Shown here piece after piece: positions 46,402 through 57,720 of a stretch of DNA of 64,000 nt. The notes under the pieces were generated by a model. That model was given only the letters and a program-made list of their open reading frames with translations, was not told the origin of the DNA and searched no databases. Position 1 is the first letter of the stretch, and the number at the start of each line of letters is the position of its first letter. The stretch covers positions 98,563-162,562 of the forward strand of contig JAMZAV010001437.1 in NCBI GenBank assembly GCA_024449915.1, written 5' to 3'. A program made the translations under genes and the position numbers. Origin of the DNA: Sweltsa coloradensis. Its lineage: Eukaryota; Arthropoda; Insecta; Plecoptera; Chloroperlidae.

Positions 46402-46770
46402 TACTCTGAGTCTTTACATTAGAATGCTTCATTGTAGCTGTTGTTTCGATAATTCAATTAATTATTTCGGTCTTATTTACACTCCGTTATATAACATGAC
46501 AATATTAATTATTTCTGGCATTTTATTTTTAAAATTTTATATACACTTGAAGATGTCGGTTAAGATTATATAACGTGGTAGTGATCAAGAACTGCTCTTC
46601 GGGAACCGGGGTAGAGTCAAGTCATGGCCTTGAGTGACGTTCGATATCGCTAGCAGAGCAGACAACCGGGTAGATTGGATGCGCGGTGCACTGTACCCAC
46701 AGAAACAGCTGTTGAGACAACGGAGGCTTTGGGCCTAGTTCCAGCGTTGCAACTTATGCAACCTAACTTG

Positions 46771-46868
46771 CGCTAAGCTCTCGTTACAAGATAAGCCAGG
46801 GAAAGAAGATAAGCCCAGGAATAACAATCCTATGCGCTTCGTGATTACGGATTTCATAATTTGGTTGA
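46771..46868 (+). repeat. Dispersed repeat pair, copy 2
   Basis: Matches 34654-34762 (AGATAAG, CCTATGCG, GTGATTACGGATTTC). Unknown family. Confidence 0.5.
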
Positions 46869-48209
46869 ATGTGGAAGTGAACGCTCACAAGGTCAATAAA
46901 GAGGGACAGTAGAATGTGATTTTCATCTTCATTCTTCATGCACAGTGCATTGATGGATACGAGTGCAAAAACAAGCAATTAAAAATATCCGACTTGCTAA
47001 CGATAGGAAATAATAGAAAAACAGCGTTAAAATTTGTGCAGGAAAATGTCTTTGAAGGGAACGTTTTAGAAGGTTTCACTGTGGTTCTACTACTGATGGC
47101 TCTGGACAATGGGTAGTAGGATAGGTTCTTTAGGCAGAGTTGTTTTTAAATCCAAGATGTACCGGGTAGGGTTCCTGTTGTCAGTCAGTGCTGGTGATAT
47201 CGTTGAGGTAGTGGTCATGACAAAGCACCAGCATGTTTGTACCTTCATATAACGCTGGCTCACACCACAGTTTACCTTGCATTGCATTTAATTACTGTAC
47301 CTTTAATAGTGTCTTTTATCTATGAAGACCCTACCATTAAAAATCAATTAGGTTGAGCGTTGAGAATCCTTCGTAAGTCAACTCTTTGTGTTCAATGTTC
47401 TAAATCATTTGCTCTAGTTTCTAAATGGTTCTCCTTGACAGCTGATCTTGTTATTATTTAATGAGTTCTATTAACTTTTATTTTGTTATTAAGATTCCAT
47501 TACAGGCTTACAGCCTACGGTATATATATAAACTTTAGCAATTTAATGTCTTGTGATGCTTGACTGCAATACTTTTGAGTGAACTGTGGTGTGAACCCTG
47601 GTGTCACCTGGTAGTTGGTGTGGTGTATGTGAGTTTGGTACATGATACTTAATCTACGCTGCTCTTATAGAATCTCCCTGCCCTCTGTAAAGCAACATTG
47701 AAACAAATGGGATTGGGAAAGAGCTCAAAATTGAAATGTGTCATTACTCGTGATTCATCAATACAGTCAAAACTCAAAAGTAATTACAACGAACGCCTTT
47801 TACTACAAAATTATAATTTTACCAAAAAAAAATTGGCCCCGCCCGAATTTCAATGTTCGTAAAGGGCTATTGTACCGCCTCTGGCCGATAATTTGAAAGT
47901 CGAAGAAACATGTCTGAAAAGTTTGCTGAATGAAAGAAGGCCTTTAAAATAACAGGAAAAAAAATTGTGAATTTTTTTGGGCGGGACATAACCTCACTTT
48001 TGGAAATTATATTTAGATTTTTGGACAAAAGTGTGATATACAAGACTAGTTCAAAATTAAATTTTGAGAATCGGTTTTCTGGACATAGTTTCTAAACACC
48101 TTTAGCTACAACTTGACTATAGCTAAAATAGTTTTCTGAAAATAACAGTTGGTGTACGAATTTTTTGTCAAACGGTACAAAACTCGTATTTGATCAACAA
48201 ATCCCAAAT
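46869..48209. other. Intergenic, no gene seen
   Basis: AT-rich; small open frames (46916-47116 and 47090-47287) have no recognisable product or splice context. Confidence 0.5.
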
Positions 48210-48312
48210 CAACAAAAACAAACCAATCAACATCCCCATTCCCACACATTCCAGATTTTTTTCTCCAGTGTAGTGAAATGGAATCTTCGCTTCGCTCGCT
48301 ACGCTCATCCAA
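48210..48312 (-). mobile_element. Helitron-like element, 5' end fragment (copy E)
   Basis: On the minus strand: TTGGATGAGCGTAGCGAGCG, AAGCGAAGATTCCATTTCAC, TACACTGGAGAAAAAAATC, matching the start of copy D, then diverges. Confidence 0.65.
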
Positions 48313-49206
48313 TAATCGTAGATTAACTGACACAGTGATTTGCAAGTGGTCCTGGTTGTCTGTGTTGTTCTCTAAGGCAGCTCTGTTGATTATGTACCAT
48401 GTACCACTGACATACTTGCAATCAACAATAGGTCTGTTCAATATGGCTACAACAATATGTAAACTCAATCTAGATACCTACTGATAGGGCTTAACCAAAT
48501 GGTATAGAAGGCCCTAGATTATCTACATACTACGAAATAAGTCATAGTGTTCCTTAGATAAACTGCTTGAAACAGGTTTTGTTTTTGGCAAACCCAATTA
48601 TGTAAAGTGAGGCAGGACAGATACATAGAGTGGAGTCGAATAGTTATTTGCCAATCAACACGTACATGATACGTATTGTACAGGGTTTGTCAAGCTTAGA
48701 TAGTCTTATAGTTTGACATATTCAGTATAGTATAATATAAAACAACACAAATTCTATTCACTGGTACCCCAAGTATACCGGTACACAGTAGTTTCATTGC
48801 AATTGTTGGTATAGTTATGTAATTAATTAGTAACTTCTTAACCATGACTGAGTAATAATTTCAAAAGACTATCAAATCAAATATAGAGGATCAAACAAAG
48901 AAAACTGTAGTTTTAAGCATTGCTTACATGTAGTACCGGTAGGCCTAATCATGATTGTCACTATTAGTTAAAAAGGTCAATTTACAAAATACGTATGTAT
49001 GCGTAGGTTGATGCTTGTTTTTGCACCTGAATGCTGTTGGTCATTTGGGCTTAACCCTCTTTCAATGCAGAAGGGCCAGGGTATCAAATTCTCATTCCAT
49101 CAAATTTTTCAACTATCCAAGACTATGTATAATTGGGTACACAAGTACGTAAAAGGTGACTCTAAGAGCCAACAATATAGCATACAAGAAATCATATAAT
49201 AATGAC

Positions 49207-49248
49207 CCCACTGAAAATCAGTCAACTTGCATCTGAGTGGGTAGACTC
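49207..49248 (+). repeat. Dispersed hairpin motif, copy 2
   Basis: CCCACTGAAAATCAGT, nine-base spacer, TCTGAGTGGGTAGACTCTA. Confidence 0.6.
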
Positions 49249-50939
49249 TATGTAGGCAAACACATTTAGTACTTTGATTTATTTTCTGCCCTTGAGTAAA
49301 GCATTGTAATATCAGGGTAGTTTACACACCAGCATCTGTCAAAGGTTATTTTCCCCATTTTGCCAAAAACAAACCAATTTCAAGATGAAGATTTTTATTT
49401 CAAAAGAGTAGGCCCTTCACATTCTTTCAAAGCAGTGTTAGGCAGGTTTTGTAACTGAATAAGATCAACGTTAAATAAATCAAATAGATAAACCGGAACT
49501 CTTAAATAGTGGCCCATCATACATATTTATTTTAGTTTGTGCTGTGAGAATTAGAAACAGTCTTTACTGCTAGACCCAAGACCAACCGTGATATTGATGA
49601 CGTAGTTGGCCAAATATGGACATTTCCGATGATGATAAGACTTGAATTGGGCGCTAATACAGAAGTATGGCATTAAGTTTTAATTGAAAATGAAAGTAGA
49701 TTTTTTAAACTTAATATAGTACTTAGGCCTAGTATTGATGTATTTTACTCGGTTATAGAGTTACTTCTTTTACTTTGCCGTTAACAAAATTATAAATTTA
49801 TCACTTGTAAATCTTACTGTACGTTCTTTTTACACTAAATTATTTTTTATAAAGCATAAATCAGACCCCATCAAGTTTAAAAAACTTGGAAGTTGACTTG
49901 ACTATACTTGGGCTTCACTCTACATAACTTTAACAACTAAAGTCACTTCAACTAAAGTAACTAAAGTGACAAGTGAGTATAGTTTTCCATTGCCAACATC
50001 GATTCAGAAATGAATAGCGGTAGCTTGGAAAAGTGTTAAATCGACTACATTTTGATATCAAATGTTGCCAACAATATACATTGCTTGCAGACAACACTGC
50101 TTTAAAGAATGTACTATGCTCCTATGCAACAATTCAATAAATTCAATCTATCTTTAAGCCATATTGTTGTAACCATTATTGAACCTTGTTTGTTTTATAA
50201 ACTTATGTACTACAAATGAACAGACCTATTGTTGTGGCAGACAGTTGTGAGAACTCATACATTGCGACCCAGAAGAACCAGGTTCTTAGGGTGGAGACCC
50301 CTGCAGTTACAGTTTTTAGTGATGATTCGAGACCGGTGCAAAATAGCTAAAAACTGTGCAGACAGTAATGTGGTTTTATTTTAATTATATAATGCAAGAA
50401 AAAATATTGAAATATAAGAATCGGTAGGCCTATGGTTTGTATTTCGAATACGTGTTAATTTAATTAAATATCAAATTAAAAACTTATCATTAATGACAAT
50501 CTTTTTTCATGCAGGCTATACTAGTTCTTACAAAACCACATAACATAATGTTGGCAGGGGTCTGGCACCTTAAAAACGAGCAATAATTGTGCTCATTGGC
50601 AACCCTCAAACTTTTCTGTGCTTGCTTGACCCCGGGGGGGATCAGAGGCAGATTAGCCCCAGGCTAGGAGATTTCTCATTAACTCTGCTTTCACAACAAC
50701 AAAAATTACTTGATAAAATTAGTATTTTCTTTTGGCCTCATGTGTTTGTTCTAGGGATGCACACAATCAGCAATAATAATGTCAGGCTTTGTGATAAAAA
50801 ATAGAATTGTATGTTTTCTGAAGAAAAAAAACTTGTAAAAAAGTTTTTCTCATATTCTTTGTGGTTATGCCATATCATGGCCATTCAATTTGGTGAATGA
50901 TGATAATTTGATGTTTTGCTATCATGGAGACTAAAAAAT

Positions 50940-50972
50940 CCCACTGAAAATCAGTAATAAGACTGAGTGAGT
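50940..50972 (+). repeat. Dispersed hairpin motif, copy 3
   Basis: CCCACTGAAAATCAGT, AATAAG, ACTGAGTGAG. The last stem base is changed (GTGAG for GTGGG). Confidence 0.55.
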
Positions 50973-51464
50973 TAAAAAATAAATGATTAATTAATTTTGT
51001 AAATAATAAGATTTGTTTACCTTTTTGAGACCGTATTTACCAACACCGTAAGATATTATGGATCAATAATTCAGTAATATTTTCTTAATTGATCTTTTTT
51101 ACTTTATTGTGTGCATCTCTAGTGTGTTCCAATTCAATTAGCAGTTAGTAGGCTTACTCCCATTCTGGTTTGAGAATTGCAACATCAGGCCTGACTTACT
51201 AGGATAAGGAAAATGCCGGGCTGCAATAGCCGGTAGAAATCTCCTTGGCTTAGGTTCTTTTCTAGTTTAAGGCCTCCTTAATGGTTCAGTTTTTTCTTGG
51301 ACTCAATAGGTTGATATTCAGAACATTTGTTAAAACCATTGTGCATTTATTTAAATTTAAATTTAGAGGATTTTTTTAAAGTTATTTAACCTATTCTCAG
51401 TTAATTGTTTTCATTGCTCTTATTATAAATTGCATGTTGGGTAAAGCAGTGACGTTAAATGTTC

Positions 51465-51505
51465 CTCCACTGAAAATCAGTTATGTGACTGAGTGGGTAG
51501 ACTTT
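51465..51505 (+). repeat. Dispersed hairpin motif, copy 4
   Basis: CCACTGAAAATCAGT, TATGTG, ACTGAGTGGGTAGACTTTA. Confidence 0.6.
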
Positions 51506-51796
51506 AAATACAAAATATTTTTTTTCATTTGAATGCAATCTTGGTTTAATTTGTAAATCAGTTTTCTTTATAACAATGGGATAGACATGAAATGCAATTT
51601 TCAAAGCATTGAGGATGAGTACTTTTAATTTTGCAAGCACAGAAGTACTTGAGGGTTTTCAATACTTAATAAAACTAGGAGCAATGATGGCCACTACCTC
51701 CTGGAGGAGACCTAGTGTATTTTGTTCTCATAGCTGCACTGGCCTGCATATTTAGTGATGGTGTTGGCTATTTTCACTTATTTGCTGCTTTTGCTA

Positions 51797-51997
51797 CACT
51801 TAAACAGGAGTGTTCTCTCTCTCCAATGCACTGACAGGGCTGATATGGAATCTCGCAAGAGGTTGCCATTTCCTGAATATCTTAGTTGTGATTGAACTCT
51901 TGTACGTTCAATCACAACTAAATGTTTGGGAAGTGCACCTTTTCGAATTTCATCATCAGTCCTGTCAACGGTTTGGGGAGAACACTCTGTTTAAGTG
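51797..51997. mobile_element. Small foldback element (201 bp hairpin)
   Basis: CACTTAAACAG..AGTGTTCTC on the left pairs with GAGAACACTCTGTTTAAGTG on the right. The centre is a perfect 16 bp stem TTAGTTGTGATTGAAC / GTTCAATCACAACTAA with an eight-base loop near 51886-51925. Noncoding. Confidence 0.88.
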
Positions 51998-52204
51998 AAA
52001 AGTTTCATTGCTAAACTTGGTAGCTCTGAAGTGCAAAAAAGACTTAGGGTATATAAAAAGCGTTTTTTGGCCCATTTTTTGTATTTTTTATGCATTTTTT
52101 GCATAATTTGTATAATAATTGTATAATATTTGTATAATTTACTAATAAATATTATATTTTATTTATAAATTGTATTATTATTTATTATTATTGGTTGTTG
52201 ATGA

Positions 52205-52395
52205 CCTTCAAAAAAACTACTAAGTCCATAAAGTAGGTCAACTGTTAGATGGCCTTGAAAAAAATGGCTAAGTCCATAAAGTAGGTCAACTGCTAAACAA
52301 GGTTAGCAGCTGACCTAGTAAATGGAGTTGTAGGCCAGGATGGCCTTGGAAAAAAAGACTATCTCCATAAATTGGGTCAAGTCCTAAATGGCCAA
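52205..52395 (+). repeat. Minisatellite-like repeats, 48 bp period
   Basis: AAGTCCATAAAGTAGGTCAA at 52222 recurs at 52270 with the intervening GGCCTTGAAAAAAATGGCT block; a third, diverged unit lies at about 52340-52390. Confidence 0.75.
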
Positions 52396-52419
52396 AGGAA
52401 TAGATTAGGAAGCTTGCTT

Positions 52420-52544
52420 GTATTAGAGCTGACATTTGTAAGTCTATGAACCAACTAGTAGTCATCTCCAACTAACTTCTAGAGAAGTTAGCTGGAGATG
52501 ACTACTGTTGGTCCATAGACTTACAGAGATGTCAGCTCGAATAC
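52420..52544. other. 125 nt near-perfect hairpin with minimal loop
   Basis: Left arm GTATTAGAGCTGACAT...AAGTCTATG..CCAACTAGTAGTC pairs with right arm GACTACTGTTGG.CCATAGACTT...ATGTCAGCTCGAATAC; the centre is the palindrome CTTCTAGAGAAG (52477-52488). Stem of about 57 pairs with few bulges. It could be a tiny foldback transposon or a source of hairpin small RNA. Confidence 0.85.
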
Positions 52545-52689
52545 ATCGCATTGCTAAAGAAATACATGGGAATTAGTTATGGTGGTGCTAAGTACAAAGA
52601 GTAGTAAACACAACAGCATGAGTTATACATTGAATATATTGAACAGATAGTACAGTAAATGGCATTACAAATGTAGGCTATGTCCATGG

Positions 52690-52926
52690 CCTTGAAAGAG
52701 AAAAGTGTTCTGGATTAGTGCATAGAACCTTTGCATGTACTTCGCGTCAGAGGTATCTTCAGGTGCTGTGCAGCTAGTAGTCGGTGATGTTCGGTGATGG
52801 CCAGACTTGATGCCTGGGGAGAGCCGAGCGCAGATTTTAAGAGTGATGAAATCCCCAAGAGAGAATTTGGGTCAAGCGGCAAGATTTGGAACAGTCCAAG
52901 AGTCGAGCAGCAAGACGTGAATTTCC
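52690..52926 (-). ncRNA. Putative terminal exon of a minus-strand transcript
   Basis: On the minus strand a GC-richer segment begins after TTTGTGTTGCAG (acceptor at 52927-52929). It has no convincing protein: the longest frame is 73 codons without domains. Its link to the exon-like units at 59396-60644 and 62691-62830 is inferred from strand and spacing only. The left limit is approximate. Confidence 0.35.
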
Positions 52927-52929
52927 TGC

Positions 52930-53520
52930 AACACAAATTATAACATTATTAGAAATTCTACAAATGACTCAATTAGTAGCACTGAGTTTACTCAACACTC
53001 TGAAGACAACATTCATACTGGTTATGTAATTTTATCGACAAAAAAGAATTGCCACCAATATTAAACCTACACTATTATACAACAGTAGTTATATCTCACA
53101 AAATCCTATTCAAAATTGAAACTTTTGTAAAACCTATGTACTGTAGTTTTGTTAGAAATAACCCGATGACAAAAACATTTATATATTTTAATCAATACTG
53201 TTCTAAATGCAGAAATTACATTAATGACATTTGTACAAATATATATTTTTATCTTTGGCCATTCAGACTTTAGAATATAGATCTAACAAAACTACATTAA
53301 TTTCGATTTTTGAGAAGCAAATAACTAAAATCGGCCATTTTTGCTTGGTCTTTAATATTGGATGAAGACTTTCCTCCTACGTTAGGTTCTGATCAGGTTC
53401 TTAGAAAATGGAAAATAACTGAAGAATAATATTAAAGAGATTAAATAAAAAGAGCACCCATTAGAATAAAATCCCCATCAAATTTAATCTGTCTTGGCAA
53501 ATGTGATGTTGCTTTTAGCT
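52930..53520. other. No gene seen
   Basis: AT-rich; the short open frames are uninformative. Confidence 0.5.
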
Positions 53521-53982
53521 CGGTGGTTCTCAGCCTGTGGGTCGGAGGGGGGTCGTATCGACATTTCATAAATTTTAATTTTAATGAAAAATATAATGTG
53601 TAATACAAATCAAGGAGAATGTAGATTCCAGATATCATAACATTCATACAAAAAGCCATCAACTATCGGCAAGGACGTAATGGACTACGTTTTATTAATT
53701 TATTATTGATAGTCCTGCTTTAGCACAAATTATGGTCAATGTAAAATGACACTGTTTCAAGAAGAATGGTCAGTATTGCAAGTAGGCCTAATATTGATCT
53801 CTAACCAAGAATAATTTTCTTAACAGTATTTTAAATTCAGTTGTGACAAATTTACAGACTTGTTAAACAATGAAATATCTTGTATAACTTAATATGTATT
53901 TGATAAATGTACGGGGGGGGGGGGGCTAAATTATGTCACTATATCAAATTGGTGGTGAAACATACAAGGTTGAGAACCACTG
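53521..53982. mobile_element. hAT (Charlie-type ends) nonautonomous element
   Basis: Left end CGGTGGTTCTCAGCCTGTGG, right end AGGTTGAGAACCACTG, very like the CAGTGGTTCTCAACCT ends of Charlie hATs. Flanked by TTTTAGCT (53513-53520) and CTTTAGCC (53983-53990), six of eight identical. A G-run at about 53912-53925. No transposase. Confidence 0.82.
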
Positions 53983-54187
53983 CTTTAGCCCACCTTCATA
54001 CAGAATGGACACACACATTTATGTTAAGTCTTTTTAGTTTTATGACTGTTATTTATTTTATTTAACTATTTATTTATTCCTCAACATCTATCAATTTCAG
54101 TTCAGACAAGCTAATTGAATAGTCGAAGCTGTGTTAAAGGTATGTCAGTGTTGATATGTTCAAAGACAAAAAGAGAAAAAAAAACAT

Positions 54188-54770
54188 GATTGATTGTCAG
54201 TAGCAGGAATGGAACCCACTTCCTTTAAAGTTGGAGTTGTGTTGAAAGTATGCCATAGTTCATTTATTTAAGACGAGGAAGAGAAAACATAACCTGTAAG
54301 AATGGCATTAACCAACCCTAAGTCTACTTGCTAAGTTAGAGCTGTGTTTTCGGTAGGTCAGAAGAGAACATAAAACATGAAGGATTGTCAGTAGCAGAAA
54401 TCGCACACACTACTTGTTATGCCAGAGCTCTGTTTTAGGAAAGTTGATTTGTTTAAGACGATGAAGAGAAGAACAACGTGAAGGATTGTCAGTGGCAGGA
54501 ATCGAACCCGATTGATTGTCAGTAGCAGGAATGGAACCCACTTCCTTTAAAGTTGGAGTTGTGTTGAAAGTATGCCATAGTTCATTTATTAAGACGAGGA
54601 AGAGAAAACATAACCTGTAAGAAGGGCATTAACCAACCCTAAGTCTACTTGCTAAGTTAGAGCTGTGTTTTCGGTAGGTCAGAAGAGAACATAAAACATG
54701 AAGGATTGTCAGTAGCAGAAATCGCACACACTACTTGTTATGCCAGAGCTCTGTTTTAGGAAAGTTGATT
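54188..54770 (+). repeat. Recent 321 bp-period duplication inside the array
   Basis: About 260 bases from 54188 recur from about 54509 with only a one-base deletion and a few substitutions (AATGGCATT/AAGGGCATT), far closer than other units. Either a young duplication or an assembly join. Confidence 0.85.
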
Positions 54771-55163
54771 TCAATTATTTATTTAAGACGAAGAAGAGAA
54801 AATACAACGTGAAGGATGGTCAGTGCAGGAATCGAACCCACTACTTGTCAAGTCAGAGCTGTGTTTTAGGTAGGTTGATTTGTTTTAAGACGAAGAAGAG
54901 GAAATACAACGTAAAGGATTGTCAGTGGCAGGAATCGAACCCACTACTTGTCAAGCAGAGTTTATTTTTAAAACGAGGAAGAGAAAATACAACGTGTAGG
55001 ATTGTCAGTGGTATGAATCAGACCAGCTACTTGAAAAGTCAAAGAAATATCAACAATGTAGGTGATAAATAAATTGTCTAACAAGTGAAAGAGAAAACAA
55101 TGTTGAATATTGTTAATGGCAGGAATCGAACCAACTTCTTGTAAAGTCTGTGGTGTCAACAAT

Positions 55164-55326
55164 GGGTACGTTCCGTATGATGCTAACTTGCATGCTTGGG
55201 CGTGCCCAAAGCATTCCGTATACACCGCCGTCATCACATCGCCCGTAACGCCCTATGTTAAACCTCGGGCATCTTGGGCATGTCTGGGTGTTGTGGGCGC
55301 GTAGGAGCATCATTCGGAACGTACCC
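55164..55326. mobile_element. PIF/Harbinger-type MITE inside the array
   Basis: Ends GGGTACGTTCCGTATGATGC and GCATCATTCGGAACGTACCC (one mismatch in 20). Flanked by AAT at 55161-55163 and 55327-55329. Sister units (for example 55979-55999, GTCAACAATGTAGGTGATAT) show the intact single-AAT empty site, proving insertion. 163 bp, noncoding. Confidence 0.93.
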
Positions 55327-56600
55327 AATGTAGGCGATTTTAAATTGTCGAGCAAGTGAAAGAGAAGACTTAATGGTTAGGATTATCAGTGCCAGGTACC
55401 AGGAATTGAACTAGCTACTTGTAAAGTCGGAGATGTCAACAATGTTGGTAATAATCAAAATGTAAAACAAGTGAAAGAGAAAACTCAATGTTTAGAATTG
55501 TCAGTGGCAGGAATCAAAACAGCTTCTTGTGAAGTCAAAGGTCTCAACAACGTAGGTGATATTAAATTTTATTCACAAATGAAAGAGATGATCTAATTTT
55601 TAGGTTTGTCAGTGGCAGGAATCAAACCAGCAACTTGTTAAATCTGTGGTGTCAACAATGTAGGCGATATTAAATTGTCTAACAAGCAAATGAGAATACT
55701 TAGGCCCCTTATGTTTAGGATCGCCAGTGGCGGAAATCGAACCAGCTACTTTTAAAGTCAGAGGTATCAACAATGTAGGTAATATCAAATTGTATCACAA
55801 GTGAAAGAGAAAACTCAATGTTTAGAATTGTCAGTAGCAGGGATGAAAATAACTAGTCTTAAAGTCAGAGGTGTGTTCAATGTAGGTGATATTAAATTGT
55901 CACAAATGAAAGAGATGATCTAATGTTTAAGAATTGTCAGTGGCAGGAATCGAACCAGCTACTTGTAAAGTCTGTGGTGTCAACAATGTAGGTGATATTA
56001 AATTGTCTCTTAACTTAAGTGAAAGAGATGATCTTATGTTTAGAATATGCGTAGGTAGGGGAAAGAAATTAAGTAAAAGATGTCAATAATGAAGGCAATA
56101 GTTAAATTGTCTAATAGTGAAAGAGAAAACAATGTTTAGGATTGTCAGTGACAAGAACGGACCAGCTTATTGTAAAGTCAGGAGATGTCAACAATGTAGG
56201 CGATATTAAATCGTCATAACAATTGAAGTAGAAACATAATGTGTAGCATTGTCAGTGGTAGGAATTGAACTAGATACTTGTAAGTAAAAGATGTCAATAA
56301 TGAAGGCAATAGTTAAATTGTCTAATAAGTGAAAGAGAAAACAATGTTTTGGATTGTCAGTGACAAGAATCAAACCAGCTACTTGTAAAGTCAGTGATGT
56401 CATCGATGCAGGTGATATTAAATTGTCCCACAAGTGAAAGAGAAGTCCTAATGTTTAGAATTGTCAGCGACAGGATAGAATCCTCTACTTTTAAAATCAG
56501 AGGTAAGAACAACGTAGGTGATCATTGTGTAAGAGAAGAAAAAAGTGCAGGATTGTCAGTGAAGAATCGAACCAGCAACTTGTTTAGTCATAGCTATAAC

Positions 56601-57002
56601 CCTTTATAAGTTAGTGGTACACATAGGTACCACCACCTTTCAAAATCTACACAATTGAACCTGCCAGTTTTTCATACTTTACAACCAGGTCAAAAAGCTG
56701 CTTTGTTTTGTTCTGAATTGGTATCATTTTTCCTTACTAAATTCTAATAATTATTAGAACGGTTTTTATAATTGATAAAAAATCGAATTGTGAATAAAAA
56801 CACAAAATTACACAAATTTCTGGGATGTCCCGGATATTTTGTTTGTCTCTAGTAGATTTAATTTGACCATGCAAAAAATTGCAAAAATTTTTTTTTTGAA
56901 AATATATTCAAATTTTGGATTTTTTAAACTTTGATACCAATTTGGAATTCAAAATCAGCATTTTTTTTCCTAAAAGGTCAAGGAAAAAATAAAAAAAAAA
57001 AA
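56601..57002. other. AT-rich spacer between array and piggyBac-derived element
   Basis: No gene. Similar AT-rich DNA continues after 57724. Confidence 0.5.
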
Positions 57003-57006
57003 TTAA

Positions 57007-57720
57007 CCCATCTGCACCCGTAAGCGGACTAGTCCGCGAATCATAGCCTGGCCACGGAAGCCATAAGCGGACTGGTCCGCATTTACGCGCGCTTCCATTC
57101 AAACTGCAGTAGTATCAGCTCCTATCGGCCAATTGTACTTTTTGTTGTATTTCCCGCGTCAAGCATGAAGTGACCTCTAGTTGTGTTCTTTGGTACTCTT
57201 ACGGCAAAAACTTGAAGCTACAATCGACTTTGTTATCGACGTGAAACTTACGCGTCTGTCTACTGTCAATAATGGCAGATTCGGATCAACCAAAGCGTTA
57301 TTCTCGGCAAAAACAATCCTAAATAGTCAATTTTTGGATGTTCTTGGATCAAATTTCAGTGACAGTGATGGTGAAGGTTGGGATTTTAATCGTATGCATA
57401 GAACCGGTGCAGATATAGTAAGTGAAAGTGACAGCGAAGAAGAAATGTGCGTTGGTGTGCATGGGAGTAACATTGAGGTTAGGAATGGGGGTGATCACGA
57501 TCGCGAGGGTCGTACTCGTAGCCCTACAAATTTGTGTATTGTTAGTTGTGAACAGGCCTAGACCTAGAAATAATGATACGGTAATAATAAGTGATAGTGA
57601 CAGTGATGATGTTGATTGCGTTGTACTTCTCTGAACTACACTGCAACTTCGATGTGCAGAGGGAAAAAGTGCACGGTTTCCGTGGGCGGGCTAGCGTTTT
57701 GGGGCGCTGGTGCGGATGGG
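57007..57720 (+). mobile_element. piggyBac-derived nonautonomous element
   Basis: Starts CCCATCTGCACC and ends GGTGCGGATGGG (12-base inverted repeat, one mismatch), with TTAA on both sides (57003-57006 and 57721-57724), the piggyBac target and duplication. A subterminal perfect palindrome GCGGACTAGTCCGC (57023-57036) and a near copy GCGGACTGGTCCGC (about 57067-57080) follow the left end. 714 bp. Two overlapping frames retain acidic Ser/Asp-rich stretches (NFSDSDGEGWDF, SESDSEEE, ISDSDSDD) and a short ATG frame MADSDQPKRYSRQ at about 57271, as expected of the N-terminus of a piggyBac transposase whose catalytic domain has been deleted. Confidence 0.88.

Larger units (their letters stand above)
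48313..51464. other. Intergenic, no gene; two hairpin-motif copies inside
   Basis: AT-rich, with copies of the CCCACT...AGTGGG motif at 49207-49248 and 50940-50972. No gene or other element supported. TAGGCCTA at 48950, 49730 and 50420. Confidence 0.5.
54180..56600 (-). repeat. Tandem array of roughly 110 bp units with a reversed tRNA B-box
   Basis: About twenty diverged units. On the + strand each contains GATTGTCAGTGGCAGGAATC then GAACC..CTACTTGTAAAGTC, and most continue GTCAACAATGTAGGTGATAT and AAGTGAAAGAGAAAAC. On the minus strand the core is GGTTCGATTCCTGCC, a perfect Pol III B-box. Left units (54.2-54.9 kb) have a variant spacer with AAGACGA.GAAGAGAAAA. Interrupted by a MITE at 55164-55326, and resumes after the piggyBac-derived insertion region at about 57835. 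Confidence 0.9.

Noticed and set aside
54180..56600. CRISPR array
   Set aside because: Units are long, diverged and not separated by unique spacers of constant length; the genome is eukaryotic.
57181..57561. 126-codon frame as an independent acidic protein gene
   Set aside because: Fully contained in the piggyBac-derived element; interpreted as a transposase N-terminal remnant in competing frames.
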